64,000 bases of DNA from Salinimicrobium tongyeongense (lineage in GTDB: Bacteria; Bacteroidota; Bacteroidia; Flavobacteriales; Flavobacteriaceae), in assembly GCF_026109735.1 (NCBI RefSeq), contig NZ_CP069620.1, positions 2,914,001 through 2,978,000 on the forward strand, in the 5' to 3' direction. Below the pieces are notes generated by a model. It saw nothing but the letters and a program-made list of their open reading frames with translations. It was not told the DNA's origin and searched no databases. A program made the position numbers and the translations under genes. How positions within the stretch are numbered: the stretch's first letter is position 1; each line of letters opens with the position of its first letter. This document shows, in pieces, positions 8,931-16,051 of this stretch.

Positions 8931-9218
8931 AATTAAATATTTTAGAAAAAGACCCTAAGGAAATGTATCTTTGATTTGAACAATATTCTGAACGGGCTCT
9001 CCAAAAAGGGGCACCACTGAAATTATCAACAAGCTCCTGAACCATGAATTCAGGGGCTTTTTTACATTTCGACCAGAATTGTGCACGGGCTTTATTCCAA
9101 GCACCAATTTAAAAAGCGGCCACACAATAGAGTCTACATTAAATTTAATACAGGAGGTGATATTTTGCGCCCCGTTAGCCGAAGAAATTAATGGAGTTTC
9201 TTCATGTGGGGAATTGTG
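8931..9218 (-). ncRNA. candidate bridge (seek) RNA region of the IS110 element
   Basis: No gene is supportable here. A strong hairpin (AGCTCCTGAA...TTCAGGGGCT) lies at about 9032-9058 and is followed on the plus strand by a T run. The position, upstream of an IS110-type recombinase, is where bridge RNAs are encoded in this group. The RNA itself is inferred from family knowledge, not shown. Confidence 0.35.
9032..9066 (+). terminator. hairpin plus T-run upstream of IS110 gene
   Basis: A near-perfect inverted repeat with two G-T pairs, loop CCATGAA, followed by CTTTTTT on the plus strand. It could end transcripts entering the element from the left or be a stem of the guide RNA. Confidence 0.45.
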
Positions 9219-9351
9219 CCCAACGTTCCCGGTTAACGAAAGTGGCGAGTAGGGAAGATCCACTTGTCCGGCGTAAGGGTTCTTTCTTATGGAAATAAAA
9301 GTAGGAAATTATCTCTCAAAAAAGCCATTTTTGTTAACCGTTGTTGTAAAC
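9216..9351 (-). repeat. attC site, class 2 (NC2 copy a)
   Basis: Arms CGGTTAACGAAAGTGGC and GCCATTTTTGTTAACCG pair. It carries the recurrent inner text TAGGAAATTATCTCTCAAAA. Confidence 0.8.
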
Positions 9352-9548
9352 TGGGCTTTTATTCTTTTTGTGTAATTAGTTAGTTTTAATCCGCTGAAAA
9401 CTGATCATTCCGTTTTTTTAAGAACTTGCTTTTGAAAATCTATTTTTTAGAGATAGATCGGATTTAGTGAGTTTCAATTGTCCGGCGTCAACAATCTTCA
9501 AACACATTTCAGAAATTCATGCTTTCCTAAAATGCCATTTTTTTGCCT
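9352..9548. other. non-coding cassette NC2, copy a
   Basis: About 200 bp with no gene on either strand. Ends CTGGGC/GCCTGG pair as cassette termini. Near-identical bodies occur at about 22049-22248 and 28241-28439. It includes AATCCGCTG and AGTGAGTTTCAATTGTCCGG, related to modules in the other non-coding cassettes. Confidence 0.75.
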
Positions 9549-9676
9549 GGTTTACAACGTCTCGTATAAAAACAGTGCGAGCGGGCGAGATTGATTGTCC
9601 GCAGGACAATCAGGCGCTGCAAGCGAGCACGGACTTTCGATTCGTGACAGGTTTAAGCATTGTTTTTATACATTGT
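9549..9676 (-). repeat. attC site, class 4, interrupted by IS1182-type element
   Basis: Arms CGTATAAAAACAGTGC and GCATTGTTTTTATACATTGT. The last bases of the site, TTGTTGCCAAA, lie beyond the element at 11345-11355. An inner hairpin GATTGTCC-GCA-GGACAATC sits at 9593-9611. Confidence 0.85.
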
Positions 9677-9716
9677 GCCTGTTGCACAAGATACCAGAAA
9701 ATGCTAATTTTCTGAT

Positions 9717-11234
9717 ATGCAAGGCAAGAAAAATTATCAGGAAAAACTCTTCACTTCCTTCCGTCTCAGTGACCGGATCCCAAAAGAAAATTTTTACCGA
9801 CGTTTAAAAGAAGCCCTGAACCTGGAGTTTCTTTATCCGCTTACGCAAAAGTTCTACGGAGATAGTGGACAGAAAAGCATTGATCCGGTGGTCTTTTTTA
9901 AAATCTGCCTGGTGGGATATTTAGAGAACATTACTACGGATCGTGGGGTAATGAACCATTGTGCAATGCGGTTGGACATCCTCTATTTCCTGGGATATGA
10001 TGTGGATGAAGAACTGCCCTGGCACAGTACCATCAGCCGTACCCGGCAGCTTTTTCCTGAAGATATCTTTGAGGAAGTTTTTACCAAAGTTTTAAAGCTG
10101 TGTATTGAAGTCGGATTGGTAACCGGGCACACCCAGGCAATTGATTCCGCTCCTGTAAAAGCCAATGCTTCCATGGACAGCCTGGAGATCAAAGTCCCGG
10201 CAGAAGACCTCGAGGAGCATCTTTCCAAGGTGCGTGTACAAAGCAGCAGGGATCGCAAAGCCAAAGGGAACAAAGCCCCTGAAAAACAGCAGAAGATCAC
10301 AGCAAGTAAGAAAGAGCTTCAGGAAATCAAAAGCCGGAACAAGAAATGGAGCGAGGACCAGGACATGCGCCCCGGGGCCAAAAACAAAGGCAGCAAGTAC
10401 ACCAGCAACAAAACCCATTACAGCCCAACAGATCCCGATGCCAGGATAAGTGTCAAACCCGGGAAGGCCAGAAAACTGAACTACCTGTGTAACCTGGCGG
10501 TAGATATTGAAGCACACGTTATCACTGATGTACGGGCATACCACGCAGACAAGAAAGACACCAAATACCTACAGGATACTGCCGCAAGACTCAACAGGCG
10601 CTTGCGCCGGGAAGGTTTGATCTGGGAGAATGTATTGGCAGATGCCGGTTACAGCAGTGGGGAAAATTACGCATACTTTGAGAAAAAAGGACTGACCACA
10701 TACATCCCGCCGCACGGGACCTACAAAGGCGGGCCTGAAGGATTTGAGTATATTAAAGAAGGTAATTACTGGCTGTGCCCACAGGGCAAGAAAGTTACCT
10801 TCCGGAAGCAGAAAATGGAAAATGGTAATCTAAAGGACAATTATTTTACCACACGGGCCGATTGTAAAGGCTGTCCTATAAAAACGGACTGCATTGGCAA
10901 AAGCCATGAAAAAAGGATCAACATTACTGCCTACCGGGAGGAATACGATAGGAACATTGAACGGGTAAAGACCAGGCGCGGCCGCTATATGAAAGCCAAA
11001 CGCCAAAGCACTGTAGAACCTGTTTTTGGTACACTAAAGGAATTCCTGGGGCTTCGGAAGGTGAATACCATTGGGATCAGGCAAGCAAATAAATGTATGC
11101 ATCTGGCCGCCATTGCTTACAACCTCAAAAAATACCTGAAATTCAAAGCGAAGAAGGTGAAATCCGGAGCAGAGCAGCTCGCTTGGCTCCTTCAACCAAA
11201 AACCTACTACAGGAATCTCACAGTTCAATTTTAA
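9717..11234 (+). CDS. IS1182-family transposase, copy 1
   Basis: 505-residue DDE transposase. The N-terminal DUF772-type domain carries DPVVFFKICLVGYLENITTD and the LPWHSTISRTRQLFP block. The catalytic region has HTQAIDSAPVKANASMD (first D), VLADAGYSSGENYAYFEKKG (second D) and KRQSTVEPVFGTLKEFLG (E). A cysteine cluster (CKGCPIKTDC) precedes the last block. It appears intact. It differs from the second copy at one residue I can see (KTDC here, KTAC there). Opposite orientation to the cassette genes. Confidence 0.92.
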   Translation: MQGKKNYQEKLFTSFRLSDRIPKENFYRRLKEALNLEFLYPLTQKFYGDSGQKSIDPVVFFKICLVGYLENITTDRGVMNHCAMRLDILYFLGYDVDEELPWHSTISRTRQLFPEDIFEEVFTKVLKLCIEVGLVTGHTQAIDSAPVKANASMDSLEIKVPAEDLEEHLSKVRVQSSRDRKAKGNKAPEKQQKITASKKELQEIKSRNKKWSEDQDMRPGAKNKGSKYTSNKTHYSPTDPDARISVKPGKARKLNYLCNLAVDIEAHVITDVRAYHADKKDTKYLQDTAARLNRRLRREGLIWENVLADAGYSSGENYAYFEKKGLTTYIPPHGTYKGGPEGFEYIKEGNYWLCPQGKKVTFRKQKMENGNLKDNYFTTRADCKGCPIKTDCIGKSHEKRINITAYREEYDRNIERVKTRRGRYMKAKRQSTVEPVFGTLKEFLGLRKVNTIGIRQANKCMHLAAIAYNLKKYLKFKAKKVKSGAEQLAWLLQPKTYYRNLTVQF

Positions 11235-11276
11235 GGAACCTGAATTTCGTTCACAGCCAATCCAATCCATAAAAGA

Positions 11277-11301
11277 AAAACCGCTTAAAGCGGCTTATTT
11301 G
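11277..11301 (+). terminator. terminator after IS1182 transposase, copy 1
   Basis: ACCGCTTAAAGCGGCTTATT: stem CCGCTT/AAGCGG followed by a T-rich tract, 40 bp after the transposase stop. Confidence 0.55.
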
Positions 11302-11355
11302 TAGCGGGAATTCAAAAAATTATTGGCTTGTGCAACGGTTACCATTGTTGCCAAA

Positions 11356-11539
11356 TGCACCGCACGCCCGAGTGAGCCGCTTCGCTCTTGAATCCGCTGC
11401 GTTTTGCTTTTTAAAGTTTATATTTTCTTACCTCTCAAAAAGGGCATTTTTACGTCCGTTTTTTTCTCCGCTTGAGTAAGAAAGTCCGCTGTATTTTAGT
11501 TTAAAACTTTGATGTTCTTACCTCTCAAAAATGATATTT
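11356..11539. repeat. tandem degenerate modules inside a cassette
   Basis: Two to three imperfect units of about 90 bp, each with (C)GAGTRAG...TCCGCTG followed by TTACCTCTCAAAAA and a T-rich stretch (CTTTTTTTCTTCGC). No gene is seen. The same module text recurs at 22885-23040 and 32290-32640. Confidence 0.55.
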
Positions 11540-11737
11540 TTAGTGCTTCTTTTTTTCTTCGCTTGAGTGAGAAATCCGCTGCTTTTCAAATCTGTGTAAA
11601 ACTGGCACACTGAAAATCAGAATAAAACCAAATGCAAGTGTGTATTTATTTATATAATTATTGCCAAATATGTAAAGGGTGAAGATTATAATACTAACAA
11701 CTAAAAATAGATACTTTAAGTAAGGCAAAAATTTCAT
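11540..11737 (-). CDS. small two-helix membrane protein (cassette gene)
   Basis: 65 residues with two hydrophobic segments, YLKYLFLVVSIIIFTLYIF (about 6-24) and YTLAFGFILIFSVPVLH (about 32-48), and a charged tail ending EEKKKH. It resembles the 65-residue protein at 23043-23240 in length and layout, and both cassettes open with GTTGCCAAATG. The last ~15 codons overlap a GAGTGAGAAATCCGC module typical of the non-coding cassettes. Function unknown. The paired layout makes a real gene more likely than chance. Confidence 0.5.
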   Translation of the reverse strand: MKFLPYLKYLFLVVSIIIFTLYIFGNNYINKYTLAFGFILIFSVPVLHRFEKQRISHSSEEKKKH

Positions 11738-11783
11738 AACTCTTTAAAATTGATTATTTACGTCCTGTTTATCAGCGGTGTTT

Positions 11784-11917
11784 TTGGCAACGGCTCGAAT
11801 AACACAAGTTGCGGCTTGGGAATTCAAATTTGTCCGTTAATGACTTCACTTTAAAGGTAGTCAAAAATGCCATTTTTAAGAGGAATTCCGCAATTTGTGT
11901 TATTTATTGTTGTGAAT
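11784..11917 (-). repeat. attC site, class 1 (NC1 copy a)
   Basis: Arms GAATAACACAAGTTGCGG and CCGCAATTTGTGTTATTTAT. The centre carries TCAAAAATGCCATTTTT. Confidence 0.85.
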
Positions 11918-12216
11918 CCGTAGCGACAGAGCCGAGTGAGCTCGTACTTAGAATTTTTCTTGATTAGTTTTAATCCGCAACAGTGAGAAAATTGATTTCA
12001 CGACTGAGTGGCGTCCGTTTATTTTTTATCGGTTCCTAAATCTTTCTTATTGAATATCCATTTAAAAGTTAAAAAAATTATTGTTGCGTTTGAGTGGAAA
12101 TCCGTCGTTACTTTTAATTTTTAATCGGCTGAGTAATTGTCCTTTTTTGATTTCCAGGAGTTTTGAAAATTTCTAATTTTTATCCGTTTTGAATGGTGTC
12201 CGGAGCTATGGTTCAC
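11918..12216. other. non-coding cassette NC1, copy a
   Basis: About 300 bp without a supportable gene. It opens with GAATCCGTAGCGACAGAGCC and runs through repeated GAGTG/TCCG modules. Frame is not conserved among copies, which argues against a protein. Six copies lie in the array. Confidence 0.75.
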
Positions 12217-12345
12217 AACGTCTCGAATAACACAAGTTGCGGCTTGGGAATTCAAATTTGTCCGTTAGTGACTTTATTTTAAAGGTACTCAAAAATGACA
12301 TTTTTGAGAGGAATTCCGCAATTTGTGTTATTTATTGTTGCAAAT
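12211..12345 (-). repeat. attC site, class 1 (NC1 copy b)
   Basis: Same arms as other class-1 sites. The centre has ACTCAAAAATGACATTTTTG. Identical to the site at 33142-33279. Confidence 0.85.
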
Positions 12346-12646
12346 CAGTGGCGACAGAGTTGAGTGAGCTCGTACTTAGCCTTTTTTTTGATTAGTTTTT
12401 TTAATCCGCTACAGTGAGAAAATTAATTTTAGGACTGAGTGGAGTCCGTTTATTTTTATCGGTTCCTAAATCATTCTTTTTGAGTATAAACTTGAAAATT
12501 AAAACAACTATTCTTGCGTTTGAGTGGAAATCTGCGGTCACTTTTAATTTTATCCGGCTGAGTAATTGTCCGTTTTGATCTCCAGAAGATGAGCGAATTT
12601 CTATTTTTTTTATCTGTTTTGAGTGGGGTCAGGAGCCATTGTTTGC
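12346..12646. other. non-coding cassette NC1, copy b
   Basis: With its attC (12217-12646, 430 bp) it reads the same as 33149-33578. The identity stops at the AAC cores on both sides. No gene seen. Confidence 0.8.
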
Positions 12647-12779
12647 AACGGTCTCGTGTAACGACAAGTGGTGCGGAGTAGGGGACGCGAATTTGTCGGC
12701 TTACGGGTTGGTTTGTTATGGAAACTAATTTAGTTCTTTTCTTTGAAACCCGCCATTTGCGTTACACGTTGTTGTGAGC
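12643..12779 (-). repeat. attC site, class 5 (TIR cassette)
   Basis: Arms CGTGTAACGACAAGTGGTGC and CCGCCATTTGCGTTACACG. Outer GTTGTGAGC pairs with GCTCACAAC at 14272. Confidence 0.85.
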
Positions 12780-12781
12780 TG

Positions 12782-14245
12782 TTATTCTAACCTCTCCCAT
12801 ATTTTAAAAACAATTTTGTCTTCTACTTCGCTTTGCCAATCTTCATCTCTATTCCATTTAAATTTAAAACCTACAATATCATCCGGAATCCCTACAAAAA
12901 CGGTATCGTCTAAAAAAATTGGAATTACTTCACCGTGAGCTACCCTTTTTCGAAAACAATCTCTTTCAAATGTTGGCCAAATTTTATTTTTGTGGTTTTC
13001 GTCCAATAGACAAACCACAAATCTAGAATCATGTACAAATATTCTTTCAAATTCTTTACTCCATGCTTTTCCTAAATAGTTCGATTCGTATAATTCATCA
13101 TAGAAGGTTGGAACATCGATTTGCTCTAATTGTTCGGCAATATATTTTGCTAACTCACGGTTTTCTCCTGCAAAGGATATAGCAATCTCAAATTCTTTAT
13201 CTTCAATCGATTCTCTAAAACCACAGTCCTTTCGTATTTCTTCCCAGTCAACATGTTTTAGGTAATAAAATAAAGCGGGATCTTCAATAGCAAAATTTTT
13301 ATTATCTTGATTATAATAGAAATATCTGCTACAGATAGGTTTGGATTCTAAGAGAATATTTAATCTTTTCTCTTTAATTCCATTTATACTTGCTTTAAAA
13401 TCCGGATAAGCATTTGCTAATTCATTTAAATCTACAATTGAACTAGACTGACTAGAAATCAATTTCAATAGTTTAAAATACGGATCATTACTCGGTCTAA
13501 ATCTTTTACCTCGAGCAAATTCTTTTACAGGCTCTTTATACGAATGTGCTAACTTAGACACCATCCTGTCTCTAATTTCTTCTATTTCGAAATTAATGAT
13601 TTTGATATCTTCTTGTTCTTCTATGATATCATTAATTGAACAAACAGCTTGACATAAAGATTGGGTTAGCCAGTAATCTCCTTTACTTTCTTCATATATA
13701 GTTTCTGGGCTCTCAATTTGAACATTTAATTTTTCTGCGCCAATTTGAATTAGTTCTGTTATAGATTTTTCATTACCTGGCTCTATTCTATGTATTCCAC
13801 ATCTTTTAGCTATGTCATGAACCATATGAATTAATGATGAGCCAACTTGATTTATACCAATAATGATTAACTTAGGTAGTTCTTCATCTTGTGTTTCTGC
13901 AGCAACTTTGGCAATATCAGCAAGCTCAGTTTGTAATTTATTAGATAGTCTATGAAAGTCATCGATTATATAATATCCATTTTCTTTTTCTTTAGATAAT
14001 GCAACTATTTTTTCTACATCCGTTGTATTTCGAGCGGTTAAATATGTTATATCAATTGCTCCAGCTAATTGATGAATAATTTTTTTTGCAGTAGTTGTTT
14101 TACCAGTTCCTGACTGTCCTTCAATAATTACAGGTTTTCCTTTTCTTCTAATATCAAGTAATATATCATTGTAATTGGGAGGTTTTACAAAAGTGTATTG
14201 TGGTACTCCTTCAGTAACAAAAACTTCTTCTAATAATTCTTTCAT
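12782..14245 (-). CDS. NTPase with C-terminal TIR domain (putative anti-phage protein)
   Basis: 487 residues. The N-terminal P-loop NTPase has Walker A EGQSGTGKTT (about 42-51) and a Walker B-like YYIIDDFHRL (91-100), followed by helical regulatory sequence. From about residue 350 a TIR domain begins with KEFEIAISFAGENRELAKYI and continues through YLGKAWSKEFERIF, which can supply the W and catalytic-type E. Bacterial TIR domains commonly break down NAD or make cyclic-ADP-ribose-like signals. Coupling to an NTPase resembles STAND/Avs-like sensors, in which an invader triggers the TIR effector. That this one is a defence protein is inference from domains and from its defence-rich neighbours. 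Single-gene cassette with no clear own promoter. Confidence 0.82.
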   Translation of the reverse strand: MKELLEEVFVTEGVPQYTFVKPPNYNDILLDIRRKGKPVIIEGQSGTGKTTTAKKIIHQLAGAIDITYLTARNTTDVEKIVALSKEKENGYYIIDDFHRLSNKLQTELADIAKVAAETQDEELPKLIIIGINQVGSSLIHMVHDIAKRCGIHRIEPGNEKSITELIQIGAEKLNVQIESPETIYEESKGDYWLTQSLCQAVCSINDIIEEQEDIKIINFEIEEIRDRMVSKLAHSYKEPVKEFARGKRFRPSNDPYFKLLKLISSQSSSIVDLNELANAYPDFKASINGIKEKRLNILLESKPICSRYFYYNQDNKNFAIEDPALFYYLKHVDWEEIRKDCGFRESIEDKEFEIAISFAGENRELAKYIAEQLEQIDVPTFYDELYESNYLGKAWSKEFERIFVHDSRFVVCLLDENHKNKIWPTFERDCFRKRVAHGEVIPIFLDDTVFVGIPDDIVGFKFKWNRDEDWQSEVEDKIVFKIWERLE

Positions 14246-14271
14246 TTATAATATAATTTTTCTGAATAATT

Positions 14272-14410
14272 GCTCACAACGTCACCGGTTAACGCAAGTA
14301 GCGGACTTGGGAAACGCGATTTTTCCGGTTAAGTTATCTTTTTAAAGGTAATCAAAAATGTCATTTTAGAGGGTCTGCCGCTATTTGCTCGTTAACCGAT
14401 GTTGTGCCTA
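14272..14410 (-). repeat. attC site (two-gene DUF5677-like cassette)
   Basis: Arms CCGGTTAACGCAAGTAGCGG and CCGCTATTTGCTCGTTAACC. The stop codon TAG of the next gene lies within the outer core (14408-14410). Confidence 0.85.
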
Positions 14411-15199
14411 GTTATTACTCGATGACTCCATTAGGTCATCTAAATCTTTTAATAATTTTTCATAGGAAGATTCAATACTTAAGTTCAAATCATATTTTTT
14501 GTCAAAGGCAGTAAAAGATTTTTCTAGATATTTTGCTGATAAGTTTAGAAAAGTTATATCTGGTTCAATATTGTCATGAATTACGGGATGTCGAAAAAAT
14601 CTATGTAAAGGATTTGGACTAGAAGTAGTATTATATTTTACAATGTGAGCCCAGGTACTGTGTGAACAATTGCTGAAAGGCTGATAGACATAATTGTAGA
14701 AATCAAGAATGCCCGCTTCTTCTGCCATTTTTCTTGTTGATAAACCAGACCAACTCCCTAAATTGACTTCTGTAAGAAAGGTATATTGTTGTGAATTAAT
14801 AAATTGTTCCTCATGATTTAAATGCTCTTTAATTTCTTTATTATCGTCAGGAAGGTTGTTTTTTCTGTGTTCTAGTTCAAGTTTTAATTGCCCTAAACCG
14901 TGTATTATAAATTTTTGAGAATTTTCATTAGGATTGACTAATATCCATTCCAGATTTATATGGTTATCTGCCATTGTTCTTAATAAGATTGGCCCAATTT
15001 CACCATTCCAATTTCCTAGATTTAATGCAAAACTTTTAGCTAGCGAACATTGTCTTGCAAGTATTCCACCAATTACTTCGTAAATATGATTTTCAACAAG
15101 ATCTTTTTTCCAGCTATTCCATCTATCTCTTAGTTCATTATCTACATTTTTGGTGTAAGTAGTAAGACATTCTCCTATATGAATTTCTTTTTCTTTCAT
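14408..15199 (-). CDS. DUF5677-like protein
   Basis: 263 residues. The stretch ARQCSLAKSFALN...GPILLRTMADNHINLEWIL resembles DUF5677-type proteins, which are helical and of unknown function. Further conserved-looking histidines lie in FSNCSHSTWAHIVKY and RHPVIHD. The ATG follows directly on the TAG stop of the upstream gene (TAGATG), so the two are translationally linked in one two-gene cassette. The stop codon lies in the cassette's outer core, so the cassette is packed to its limit. The family assignment is tentative. Confidence 0.6.
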   Translation of the reverse strand: MKEKEIHIGECLTTYTKNVDNELRDRWNSWKKDLVENHIYEVIGGILARQCSLAKSFALNLGNWNGEIGPILLRTMADNHINLEWILVNPNENSQKFIIHGLGQLKLELEHRKNNLPDDNKEIKEHLNHEEQFINSQQYTFLTEVNLGSWSGLSTRKMAEEAGILDFYNYVYQPFSNCSHSTWAHIVKYNTTSSPNPLHRFFRHPVIHDNIEPDITFLNLSAKYLEKSFTAFDKKYDLNLSIESSYEKLLKDLDDLMESSSNN

Positions 15200-15904
15200 C
15201 TAAATGTTACAAGGTTCTAATTCTAATCCTCTGTTCCAGAAATTTCTAAGCCATTCCTCTCCATTGGGAATATTATCTTTATGTAATAAAACATTAGTGG
15301 TGGCTCTCATAAAACTTGCAGCCCTTTTTGATTCCTCAGTTGTAGGATATTCTGACACTTTTGATAAATCAGTAGTAATGCCTTTGGCTATCCTCATTTT
15401 ATTGCAAACTGCTAATAAGTAGACAACATTGGCCAAGGTTAACACGGCGGCTTTACTTCTTTTGTCATAGATTGATGATAATGTTTCTTTGACCACCACA
15501 AGGTCATTATCAGTATGTTTAGAGGATGGGAATAATTTTCCTAAAGGGCAAGTTGGATAGACATTGATTAATTCTGCTAAACCTATTTCTAATTTAGAAT
15601 AAAGCTTTACTTCAATCAATTTTTGCTTTATTATATCAATATCAGATGGATTTAAATCTGAAAACCAGCTAATGAAATAGGGAACTTTATCTTTGATTTT
15701 TAACTTGTCAATTACTTGAACAAAATTGACAGCTAATTGTGTTCCTTCTCTGTGTCCTAAATTTTTGTTTAAGAAGCTTATCCAGATTATTTCAGGTATT
15801 CCGTTTTTGACATAGGAATATGAGCTTTCCCCCATAACCTCCAACAATGGTGGTATAAGTTTGCTGCCAACTTTTTTGTGATCGTTTAAAACTCTTTTCT
15901 TCAT
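15200..15904 (-). CDS. unknown protein, first gene of a two-gene cassette
   Basis: 234 residues. I do not recognise it. It starts MKKRVLNDHKKVGSKLIPPL and is soluble and mostly helical, with no signal peptide or membrane segment and no obvious catalytic motif. Its stop touches the start codon of the DUF5677-like gene, suggesting the two products act together, perhaps as a two-part defence or toxin system. That is inference from the pairing and location only. The start at 15904 lies 7 bp inside the cassette end. Confidence 0.65.
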   Translation of the reverse strand: MKKRVLNDHKKVGSKLIPPLLEVMGESSYSYVKNGIPEIIWISFLNKNLGHREGTQLAVNFVQVIDKLKIKDKVPYFISWFSDLNPSDIDIIKQKLIEVKLYSKLEIGLAELINVYPTCPLGKLFPSSKHTDNDLVVVKETLSSIYDKRSKAAVLTLANVVYLLAVCNKMRIAKGITTDLSKVSEYPTTEESKRAASFMRATTNVLLHKDNIPNGEEWLRNFWNRGLELEPCNI

Positions 15905-15910
15905 TAATAA

Positions 15911-16037
15911 TTAGGCACAACGGTTTCGCTTATCGCAAGTTGCGGGAGTAGGTAGGCGGACTTGTCGGCTTAACCATTTTCTTTCTTGGTTTCTAAAATT
16001 ACACTTTTTCGATAAAACCCGTTATTTGCGATGAAGC
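15911..16037 (-). repeat. attC site, class 3 (RT cassette)
   Basis: Arms TCGCTTATCGCAAGTTGCGG and CCCGTTATTTGCGATGAAGC. Confidence 0.85.
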
Positions 16038-16051
16038 GGTGTTATGTGTTG

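Larger units (their letters stand above)
7552..9218 (-). mobile_element. IS110-family element at an attC core (right limit uncertain)
   Basis: Contains an intact IS110-type recombinase with only about 10 bp downstream of its stop and up to about 285 bp of non-coding DNA upstream. That is the arrangement of the IS110 group, in which a guide (bridge) RNA is encoded 5' of the gene. Termini cannot be fixed because IS110 elements lack clear inverted repeats. The cassette start expected to match GTGCCCAAC at about 9216 (GTTGGGCAC) is missing, so some host DNA was lost here. Confidence 0.65.
9677..11344 (+). mobile_element. IS1182-family insertion sequence, copy 1
   Basis: A 1668-bp element present again at 25408-27075 with only a few base differences. 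Ends share GTTGCACAAG as an inverted repeat (about 9680 and 11326). TTGT occurs directly on both sides (9673-9676, 11345-11348) as a probable 4-bp target duplication. It interrupts an attC near its outer core. Confidence 0.85.

Noticed and set aside
8955-9263. 102-codon minus-strand frame starting MDLPYSPLSLTG
   Set aside because: It runs through an attC arm and the IS110 upstream region and has no protein-like composition or family match. Treated as non-coding.
10092-10544. 150-codon minus-strand frame opposite the IS1182 transposase (and its twin at 25823-26275)
   Set aside because: Shadow of the transposase gene on the opposite strand.
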